This document shows positions 28,501-40,500 of a stretch of 64,000 nucleotides of DNA, piece after piece. Source of the DNA: UBA1756 sp045222555 (GTDB lineage: Bacteria; Bacteroidota; Bacteroidia; Bacteroidales; WCHB1-69); assembly GCA_045222555.1 (NCBI GenBank), contig JBGUYY010000091.1, positions 141,622-205,621 of the forward strand. The letters run 5' to 3'. The translations under genes and the position numbers were made by a program. The notes below the pieces were generated by a model. It ran no database searches and had not been told where the DNA came from. It was given only the letters and a program-made list of their open reading frames with translations. Position 1 is the first letter of the stretch; the number at the start of each line of letters is the position of its first letter.

Positions 28501-31500
28501 GCCATAGGAACCATCTCCAATACGTTCAAAGGCACCTTTGATGGAGATAATCACACCTTGAACAAACTCAAGCAGAGTGGAGTGAATGTGGCAGGTTTGT
28601 TCGGCTATGTGGAGGGTGGAACGGTGAAGAATCTGGTGCTTGACAGTGTCAATATTACCTCTTTCCAATATGGTGGTAGTGTTTGTGGCTGTTTGCGCGG
28701 AGACACCATCAAAAATTGCAAAACACGTGGTACGATGAACGGCGGTGGTACCGAGTACCATGCCCACAGACAGGTGGGATGTGTAGTGGGATCGGCCACA
28801 GGCACCTCCTATATCACCAACTGCGAGAACTATATTAACTTCACCCATGCGGGAACAGGTTCCAATCCCTACTCTTCTGTAGGTGGTATTGTGGGTAGCG
28901 CATCTGAGACCACTAATATTGACACCTGTATCAATGCAGGTAATATTACTGGTGGCGAGTTTGTGGCTGGTATCTGCGCCAATGGCGGTAAGTTGCATTG
29001 TTGTATCAATTATGGAGACATTACGGGTATGGCTTTGTCGCGTGGCGTAGCTGGTATTGCTGTGCAGAGCCTAGGAGGACATGGCTACATTACCTCTGTC
29101 CTTCCTGAATGTTATCAATGTGTGAACAGTGGTAAAGTAGAAGTGCCTGTTGTTTCCGCCAGCTGCTATGTTTCAGGTGTTTGCTCACGAGGTAAGGTGC
29201 AGCAATGTTATAATGCAGGTATGGTGATTGGTAACAATGCCGAGTGTGTGTCTGGCGTACAGGCTGTAAATGGTGGTGAAGGTAGCACCGTTACTCGATG
29301 TTTCAATGTCGGTCAGGTGACGGGTACAGGAACGGTTCGTGCGGTTACCAATACCACATCTTCGGTTACCAATTGTTTTTATGACCAACAGATGTGCACG
29401 GCTACCGACAGCCATAGCGGAGTGACGGCGAAGACCACTGCGGAGATGTGCGGCACCTTGTTGCGCGCTTCTTTAGGGAATGATACCTATTATTATTATG
29501 AGGCGAATATGTATCCTCGTATGAAAGGTATTCAGGATAAGGCAGCTTCCAAAGCGATTGCGGCACCTATCTTCTTGAATGTTCAAGACTCTGTTACCTA
29601 CGTGGAAAACCACTTCACCACAGGCGGTTGCGCGAACCATAATGTAGTGTGGACCACCGATGGCGCATCTATCAGCATTACGGGATGTGCCGACACACTC
29701 AGGGTTCCCGGTTTGCCCTATATGATGGCCACCATCAATGATACTATATATAAGAAAGTCCGTCTCCAGGTACTGATGGATGCCTTCATTATCAAGGATT
29801 CCGCCGAGTTGAACCATTTCAGGGCAAGAATTAATGCCGGAAATGTGTTCTACTATAATCCGGCTGACTCCACCTATCATCAGTATGAATCAGCAGGCTA
29901 TATCTCTGTTCCGGCATCGGGTGTGGGGGCAACGTTCCGCGTATCCAACGATATTAACCTCAATAATCAGGCATGGACTCCTATTGATAATTTCCGAGGC
30001 ACGTTTGACGGCGGTCATCATACCATCAGCAATTTCAGACCCAATGCAAGGGAAAATACAGGTTTCTTTGGCACCACTACAAACGCTTTCATTAAGAATC
30101 TCATTTTGGAGGATGTGAGGGTTAATACAACCAAAGCTAAGGCTGCAATTTTGGTGGGCACTATGACTTCCACCAACTTGAGCGATATCACTATAAAAAA
30201 CTCTGTCATCAATTCTTCTGAAAATCATGTGGGAGGAATTGCAGCTGTTGCGACAGGATGCAACACGACAGGACTCACCCTGTTGAATGATACCATCACG
30301 GGTAAACAATATACCTCAGGTGGAGTGGGCCAATGGACGGGTAATTCATTAACCCATTCTTACGCTAAGGGGTGTGTAATTACAGGTACAAATTATGTGG
30401 GAGGTTTTGGCGGTTCTGTCTCCCAGCAGGGTATTACCTTCACACAAACTGATGTTATAGTGGACACTTGTACGATTGTCGGTACGACCGGCGTGGGTGG
30501 ATTTTTCGGTTCGCATGGCTATAATCATGGTGGTAATCCTAAAAACATCCATGTGCGTGGAGGTAGTGTGACGGGTACGGGCAACAATGTGGGAGGTCTG
30601 TACGGAACGGGTAATGGTCTTGGATTTAGCGATGCTTATTGTTCCAATAGTGCTACGGTGACGGGTAAAAATAATGTGGGCGGTATTGTCGGAAGCAAGA
30701 GCCACCGTGAAATGAATTATGCCATCAATACGGGTTCGGTGACCGGTAACAACTATGTGGGAGGTATTATGGGAACAGATGCCGGTAGTGGTACGGGTCA
30801 AGCCTCCGCTTCACATTGTGTGAACACTGGTAGTGTAACAGGTAACAATTATGTAGGTGGTATCAGAGGTAACGCCTACCACACCTCTACCAGCGCAGCT
30901 GTGCAGTGTGTGAACACCGGTGATGTGACAGGTAATCAATATGTAGGTGGTATTATTGGTGAAAGCAAGGGTGGAAGTTGTGGTAACGTGAATGCAGGTA
31001 GAATTACGGGTAATTCCTACGTGGGAGGACTTGTGGGCAGCCAGACCAACTATACGGGTTATTCCCTCTCTCTCCATCACAGTTACTCCTCAGGACAGGT
31101 GTATGGTACCGAATATGTGGGTAGTGTTGTGGGCTACCATGAATCAACAACGGTAAGCAAATGTTACTACGACAAGCAGATGTCCTCCCGTGTAAAAGGT
31201 TCTGGTGTTGCAGAAGACGATATAACTGACGTGGCGGAAGGCAAACTGACTCGTGAGATGCTGAATACTGGAATCAGTACGCAGTTGGCAAATGGCTCGA
31301 CCGTCTATTTCACCTATACTGCCAACCTTTATCCGCGGCCTACTACCGTTGTCAATCGCGATGATGCCAAGGTGGCTGCTTCACCTATCGTCTTGGCTGA
31401 TACCGTTACGGCATATACCATCCCGGGTATCGCTGGTTATACCATCAATCCCTCCACTGCCAATAGCGTAGAATGGAGCCGTACTGATGGAATAGCATTT

Positions 31501-34500
31501 TATAAAGACGGGACATCGTTCAAAGCACAACGATCAGGTATGACCGTGCTGACGGCTTCTCTGAACGGCTTTAGCAAGAATGTGGACTTTGTGGTGGGCG
31601 TGAGTAGCGACCTTCCCTGTATTATCAAGAATTACGCCGAACTGACGAAATTCACCACGTATATCAATTCAGGAAACTCTTTCTATTACAATACGGCTGA
31701 CTCCTCTTTCCATGCTACCCCGCCGAGTAGCAGCATCTCTATCATCCCGATTGCGGCCGGTGGCGAAAGCTGTTTCTTCAAACTCAATTACGACCAGTCG
31801 TTCCAGATTGACGAGTGGCCGGGACGTATCGGTACCCCCGCCCATCCATTCCTTGGAGATTTTAACGGTGGCAACCATACCATCAGTTATCTGCCCAACT
31901 CCACCAGCGATACTTGCGGTTTCTTTGGGTATAATGCGGGTAATGTCTATAACCTTAATTTCACCAATACGAATATGACCACTGCCAACACGCATGACTT
32001 TGTGGGTGTGGTGGCAGGTTACAATGCGGGCAAAATTGACAGTTGTCATGTGGCGAGCGGTTCTGTTTATGGTCATAACAACGTGGGTGCCATAGCAGGT
32101 GCCAATACTGGCTATGTGTCGTCCAGCTATAGCAGCGCCCAGGTTGCCGGTAATAGTTATGTGGGTGGTGTTGTGGGTAACAACACCTATTCGCTCACTT
32201 CCTGTTTCAATATTGGTGATGTTCAGGGAACCACTTATACGGGTGGTGTGGCCGGCGACAATTCAGGAACGCTTACGTATAGTTATAATGCTGGAAATAT
32301 CACGGGAATAGGTACCGTCAACCGATTGGGTGGCGTGGTTGGTAATTCTGGCAATAACTTGGGATATTGTTATAATGTAGGTACCATTAATGGTACAGGT
32401 TCTAACATCGGTTCTGTGGCGGGTGCCTGCTCGGCCAACAATATTGCCACAGTGGCTTACGATAACCAGATGTCGGTTATCACTGCTTTCGGCAGTGGCG
32501 ACCTGTTGGCCACTTCTGCCTACACTGCCGACATGACGGGTACGGCATTGCGGTCGGTGCTGGGTACTGACAATTGGGAGTACACCACGGGTTTGTATCC
32601 GCGTCTGAAAGGTATGGACACCCTCAACGCAGCCTATATTGGTGCTGCTCCTGTGTTCCTCAGCGATGGTGAGCGTGTGATGGACGTGGAGCATGCTTTC
32701 AGCGTTCAGACCAACAACTCTGTAACCTGGGCTTCCAGTTCCGACGCCCTCGATATGTCGGGCCAGCCGGCGGTAACCTTTGTGCACTGTGGTCAGCCGG
32801 TGCTTACTGTTTCCCGTGGTGGTGAAGAAAGAAATGTTCCGTTGCAGATCAATTATACTGCATCTCAAGAAATAAGAGACACTACCTGCGGCGAGCCCTA
32901 CACATGGGATTTGAACGGTATTGTATACCATACTTCCAATACGGTGATGGTGAATCGTGTGGAAGCCGACGGATGTCCCTATACCTACACGTTGAAGATC
33001 ACCATCCCCGAGCCGCTGCAAGTTGCAGTTTCCGCTACCCCCCAGCAATGTTATGGCGAGAATGACGGTGCCGCAATGGCAACCCCGCAGGGCGGTCTGG
33101 GACATAGTTATACCTATACTTGGGTGGATAATGATGGCGTAAGCTATCCGAGTACGGCATCCATTAGCCATCTTGCTCCAAACAAGCGCTATATTGTCAC
33201 CGTTCAGGATGCTCTTAACACGAAGGTTTGTACCGTCAAGGACAGCGTAGAGGTGGATCCCGCTATCGAATTGGTGGCCTCTGTTGACTCTGTGTCGGGA
33301 GGTTGCTATGGCAGTGTGGATGGCTTCTTCGAGGTCTCCTTCTCGGGAGGTGCTGCTCCTTATGTGCTTTCATGGAATGGTAACAGTCGTACCGTGGCGG
33401 ATCCGAAGGATCATTACCGTATTGACGGTTTGAACAACGGCACCTACAATATTACGGTAACGGATGACCATGGGTGTGAAAAAGTGTTGACGGCTACTCT
33501 GAGTGAAGACAACACCCTTTATACAGTTACAGCCTTCGGAGATTCCAAGATGTACGATGGCACTCCGTTGGTTTCCAACCAATACATCTTGCAGATTGGT
33601 ACGGGCACACCGGTGAGTATTACTTCTGGACAGAGCCAAACTTTAGCTAACGGTGATGTGCTGACGGCTACGGTGAGCCTCGTGGATCCGACCGATGTTG
33701 GTGTTTACAGCAACACCATCACTTCTTGTACAGTGATGCGCGATGGTGTGGATGTGACCTGCCAGTATAACCTTACTCTTAACAATAGCACCGTGGTGAT
33801 CACCAAACGCCACGTGACACTTACTTCTGGCGACAGCACGGCATTTTATCCGAATACTGCACGCAAGGATGAAGTGACGGTGTCGGGTGACGGATTCGCT
33901 GCGGGTGAGACGGTTACCTATAATGTCACCGGAGAGCAGATCGGCGGTGGTGTGAGCGACAACACCTTCACCATCAACTGGGGAACTGTTAATCCAGATA
34001 ACTACGATACCACTAAGGTCTATGGAACCCTTACTGTAGTGAAAAATGGTATGTTGATTGTGCGCGCAAAGAGCCTGAACAGAAACTATGACGGAACTAC
34101 AGATGTGTTCACCTCTGAGGAGAATGTGGGTTATACGGTGGCTGCATATTATGTGCGTGGGGTGAATGACACAGTTTACGGTCTGGGTCCTGAATATAGT
34201 GTGGAAGTGGTGATGAACAATGGTGCAGATATCTCCATGAAGGATGCTGATACCGTGCCGAATGTCATCACTTCTGTCCATGCCTATTATAATGATGGTG
34301 TTACGATACATGATGTGACGAATTCTTTTGAAAGTCACCAGTTTACAGATGGAGTCCTTCAGGTCAATCCGCGTCCGGTAGAGGTCATTTCTCAAGACAA
34401 TTCTTGGACGTATGATGGACAGACGCATACTTTGCCAGGGGTGACGATAGTGGGCTCCTTTGTGGCAGGGGAGATGGAGAGTGTAGCAGCTACTGCGACA

Positions 34501-37500
34501 GGATCTATCAAGGATTACGGAACGGTGACCAATACCATCCAGCTGCATCCGGTAGCAGGTGGCAATTATCTGGCTTCCAACTATGACATCACCAAGACAG
34601 AAGGAACGCTTGAAATCACCAAACGTCAGTTGACGATTACAGGTGTTACCAACTACATTGATTATACAGGTCAAGAAGAGAGCATTACTGAATTCACATA
34701 CGGGAATTTGGTAAGCGGACATACTGCAAGTGGAATTTCCTATCTCGCTCATGGTACTGAAATTGGCGAGCATGTGGGTGCTTTTAGTGGTACACTTCTT
34801 GTAAAAGATGAAAATAATATTGACGTTACCAATAATTATGAACCTGATTATCGGGTGGGTAGTCTTTGGATTCGTAGTTTGGATAAGGAGTTGAAAGTGA
34901 TTTCGGTCACTTCCTCCCATTCGTACGATGGGACTACCATCACCGACCAGCTGTACAATGTTACTTTTGGTTATGTGCCGGTGTCTTCCGTTGATGATAA
35001 CTTCCACTTCAGACTCAGCACGGGTGACACGGTAGTCGTTACTCCGAAAGATGACGCGGTTACTGGCCGGATTCACGTGGGTAGTTTCCGTAATAATTTT
35101 GAGATTGCAATTGTTCCTGCTGCCCATAGTGGTAACTATCATAACATTGTATTGGATACTGGTGTCGTTTCTATAACACCGCGGCATGTAACCCTGCGTT
35201 CTATGTCGATGAACAAGGTCTATGATGCACAACCTATCGCTTGGGATAGCGTGATGGTGGCAGGTGACGGATTTGTAGAAGGGGAATCGGCTACCTATAA
35301 CAATTTCCGTGGCGGCAATACCTACACCAATGTAGGTGAATATAAAAACACCTTCAATTATACACTGTCTTCTAGTACGCAGGCTGCTGATTATCAAATA
35401 TCAATTGATACAGGATTACTGGTCATTACCCCGGCTACGCTTACCATTAAAGCCAATGATTTGACCCGCTATTATGGCGAACCTAATAATTTTACTTACG
35501 AGATCAATGGCTTCCAAGGGGGAGAAGGATCCAGCGTGATTTCTGGTTTGGATGCTAACCATCCCTCATACGATTGCTTGGGCGGCCAGTATGCTCCTAT
35601 TGGTACCTACACCATTACCCCTGTGCTCACAGGACTGACGGCTGGCAATTACACCCTCGTACCCGCCACTGGAACGCTGACGGTGCAAAGAAGGAATTTG
35701 GTGGTGAATGCACCCTCCATCACAGTTGCTTACAATGGTTTGGAACACAACCAGACGACCGATCCGATAGATAACAGTGAGATTACCTACACAGGTCTTG
35801 CTACTGGAGATGTTGCTACGGCATCCATGTCTTATGCTCGTGTAGAAGGTGGAGAATCAGCGATGAATGTTCTTTCTTGCATGATTACACATAATGGAGA
35901 AAATGTGACCAATAACTATAACATTACGGCCAATCCCAACTCCAAACTGATCGTTACTCCCGCTAATCTTACTATTAAGGTGGATAACGAAACTAAAACG
36001 TATGATGGCACAGACCTGCTGGCTGATTCTTACACCATTGTTTCAGGATCCATTCAGGCCAACGACGCCATTGTCGCTTCTTCGGTCAACTACGTCGGTT
36101 CACAACGTAATGTGGGTACCTCAACGGCTCATATCAACGAATCGGATTTCCGTATTCTGCACAATGGCATTGACAACGTGACCACTTCCAGTTACAACAT
36201 TACCTTCCAAACGGGTGACTTGACCGTGACTCCGAAGGCTGTCACAGTAACGGCTGATGCCAAAACAAAGGTTTATGGAGAAAGCGATCCGACCTTAACG
36301 GCTACAGTCGCTGGCACTCTCGGCAGCGATGTGGTGACGTACACCCTTAGCCGTGCAGCTGGCGAAGATGTCGGTACCTATACCATCACCCCGACAGGTG
36401 ATGCTACACAGGGTAACTATGCCGTTACCTACGTGACGAATACCCTGACGATCACCAAAGCAGAACTTGTGGTGAAAGTGAACAATCAAACCAAAACATA
36501 CGGAGAAGCTGATCCTGACAATTCGGTGACCTTGGTCGGTTTGACTAACGAAGATACTGAATCTGCCATACTTACTGCTTTGAGCCTCTCCTATACCCGC
36601 GTATCGGGCGAGGATGTGGGCACTTATACCATCACGGCTCATGGTCCCAGCGAAATTGACAATTATACCGTTTCCTATCAAACGGGTACACTGACCATCA
36701 CCAAGGCCGCGCTGACGGTGACAGCTGATGCCAAAACCAAGGTTTATGGTGGGGCTGATCCTGCGCTCACAGTTACGTTCACGGGTGTTACGGGTGAAGA
36801 TACTCCAGCCTCACTTACCGCAGATCTTGGTCTGACCATTAGTCGTGCAGCAGGCGAGGATGTCGGAACTTATACCATCACTCCGACAGGTGCGGCTACA
36901 CATCAGAACTATACGGTAACCTATACGATTAATAATTTCACGATCACCCCGGCGGCCATCACCATCAAGGCTGATGACAAGACGAAGGTGTATGACAATG
37001 ATGAGAGTACCGACCCGGCTCTGACGGCTACTGTTACGGGCGTGCCGACAAGTGGTGTTGCGCCGGTTTATACGTTAAGTCGTGCGCCGGGACAAGCAGT
37101 GGACGACTACACCATCTTTGTGTCTGCTCCCGCAACTTCCAACCCGAACTACACTATTACGACAGAGACGGGTACATTCAGCATCACAAAACGGGATCTC
37201 ACTATCACTATCAACGACACGAAGGAGTACGATGGTACTGCTTTGGTGACCAACTATACAGAGGCTACTGCTACAGGTCTGCAGAATGGTGCGACCTTGA
37301 ACGCAGGTGCGGTGACAACCCCCAGCGCAAATGCGAATACCTATACTGACAATACGGGTGTCAATATTACTACACAATTCGCCACCAGTGATGGCATAGG
37401 TAACTACAATGTGAGTTATAACTTCACGCAGAAAATCACGCAGAAGTCGCTGACCATCACGGCCGACAGCGACAGCAAGGTGTACGACGGCACGGCGCTG

Positions 37501-40500
37501 ACGAAGAACAGCTACACGAACACGGCCCTTGCCACGGGCGACCACATTGAGAGCGTGACGGTGACGGGCAGCCAGACAGTGGTGGGCACGAGCACCAACG
37601 TCCCGAGCGCGGCGGTCATCAAGAACGCCAGCGATGAGGACGTGACGGCCAGCTACGCCATCACCTATGTGAACGGCACCTTGGAGGTGACGCAGAAGTC
37701 GCTGACCATCACAGCCGACAGCGACAGCAAGGTGTACGACGGCACGGCGCTGACGAAGAACAGCTACACGAACACGACCCTTGCCGCAGGAGATGCCATC
37801 ACCAGTGTGACGGTGACGGGCAGCCAGACGGTGGTGGGCACGAGCGCCAACGTTCCGAGCGCGGCGGTCATCAAGAACGCCAGCGATGAGGACGTGACGT
37901 CCAGCTACGCCATCACCTATGTGAACGGCACCTTGGAGGTGACGCAGAAGTCACTGACCATCACGGCCGATAGCGACAGCAAGGTGTACGATGGCACGGC
38001 ACTGACGAAGAACAGCTACACGAACACTGCCCTTGCCAGCACTGACCACTTCGAGAGCGTGACGGTGACGGGCAGCCAGACGGTGGTGGGCACGAGCGCC
38101 AACGTTCCGAGCGCGGCGGTCATCAAGAACGCCAGCGATGAGGATGTGACGACCAGCTATGACATCACCTACACGAACGGAACTTTGGAGGTGACGCCCA
38201 AAGCCATCACCATCTCTGCCGACGACAAGACGAAAGTGTACGATAACGACGCCAGCACCGATCCAGCATTGACAGCCACTGTTTCGGGTGTGCCGACCAA
38301 CGGAGTGGCTCCTGTCTATACGTTAAGCCGCACAGCTGGTCAGACTGTTGGTAACTATACCATCACGGTGACGGCCGAGGCGACCTCGAATCCGAACTAC
38401 ACCATCACGACCGAAACAGGTACGTTTAGTATCACTCCGCGTGACCTCACCATCCAACTCGACACCACGAAGGTGTACGACGGCACGGTGTTCGTGAGCA
38501 CGTATGCTGCCACTGGTGCGGGCTACACGGTGACGGGCCTGCAGAACGGTGCGACGGTCACGGCGGGTGTGGTGACGAGCAGTGCTAAGGATGTGGCGAC
38601 CTACATCGACTCGGTGGCGACGAACTACGCGTCTGTGACGACCGCGTTCACCACCAGCGACGGCATCACCAACTACAACGTGATCTACGACCTCAAGCAG
38701 GTCATCACCCCTGCAACGCTCACCATCAAGCTCGACACCACGAAGGTGTACGACGGCACGGCGTTCGTGAGCACGTATGCGGCCACGGGTGCCGGCTACA
38801 CGGTGACGGGCCTGCAGAACGGTGCTACCGTCACGGCGGGTGTGGTGACCAGCAGCGCAAAGGATGTGGCGACCTACATCGACTCGGTGGCGACGAACTA
38901 CGCGTCTGTGACGACCGCGTTCACCACCAGTGACGGCATCACCAACTACAACGTGATCTACGACCTCAAGCAGGTCATCACCCCTGCAACCCTCACCATC
39001 AAACTCGACACCACGAAGGTGTACGACGGAACGGCGTTCGTGAGCACGTATGCGGCCACGGGTGCCGGCTACATGGTGACGGGCCTCCAGAACGGCGCTA
39101 CCGTCACGGCCGGTGTGGTGACTTCACCCAGCGCCAATGTGGGTACCTATACCGACAATACAGGTGCGAACATCACCACGGCGTTTGAGACGAGCGATGA
39201 TATCACCAACTATACTGTAACCTACGACTTCAAGCAGGTCATCACGCCTCGTCCTGGTGCTGTGGTGACCATTCAGGAGCACGGAGCTGAGGTGGAATAC
39301 AATGGCACCGACCAGAGAGTGACGGGTTACAGCGTATCAATTGCCGATCCGATTAACTTGTACACTGTTGCCGATTTCAGTTTCATTGGCATGGTCAGCG
39401 ATTCTATTGCACATGGTACGGGATCAGCTGACGCTATCCATATTTATGACATGAACTTGCGTCCGGCGTATTTCCGCAACGACAATACCAACTATATGAA
39501 TGTCACCTTCCAGATATCGGACAGCGCATTGTATATCTATCCGAATTTGAAGGCAGAAGCTACTACTACGCAGGTGTTCTGTCATTCGGGCAACAATGGT
39601 ACCGCTACTATTGAGGTGACTGGTGGTAAGCAACACTTTGGCAAGTACCATTTCTCCTTCGAAGGTGGTACCCCTGAAGAATTTGAAAGTCCTCATACGT
39701 ACACGGATCTGCCAGAAGGTTCTTATAGTGTGGAAATTACGGATTCATTAGGATATCATGTTACCGTAAACTTCTCGATTACGGAGATTGAAGAACTTAC
39801 AGCCACTATTGTAACTCCTACGGATCTTTGTCCGAACCAGGGCAGTTATCCGGTGAGAGTGAATGTGACTGGCGGTACTGCTCCTTACACTTACACTTGG
39901 ACGGGCGCCCAGGCTGTGGATGCCGATGCTACGCAGGTGCTGCAGGTGGCCGTTAACGATGGTGAAGAGACCTACGCTGTGAGCGTGTCAGTGTTGGATG
40001 CTCACAACTGTCCGGCAGCTGACGATGCCACCTTTACCGTGAAACCCTCTGTGGAAAAGGTGGGTAGCGTGACCTACACTTGTTCCAACGATACTTCTGT
40101 TACTTTGAGATATGGTGTCTATGACACGCTGATTATCCTCAACCAGCCCGCGTGGATCAGCAACATTCCTGCCATGCCGCTGACGCTCGTACCTGAAGGT
40201 AAGCCGGTCACCGACCGTTACGCCATTCCTGAGGGTCGCGAGGATACCACTTACATTGTGAAGTGGCACATTGTGGATACTTGCGGTGGCGACACGCTGA
40301 TTTGCACGCAGCGTATCACGGTTGCTTTCCCCGATTGCGCCGGTACGGTTAACGATGCCAATGGTAATAGCTACGAGGTGATCCGATTGGGTGCCAACTG
40401 CTGGACCAAGCCGAATTATCTTGCCGTTCCCGAACCGATTCGTTCAACCCGAGCTTCCAGCAACGGTACGTACAAGTACAACAACGATGATGCCCTGTTC

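Noticed and set aside
33643..35397. 584-codon minus-strand open frame inside giant gene 2 (and a 353-codon one at 22854-23915 in giant gene 1)
   Set aside because: The coding strand has strong MBG/YDG domain signatures; the antisense frames are rich in Ile/Ser/His/Thr with no recognisable domain and no promoter.
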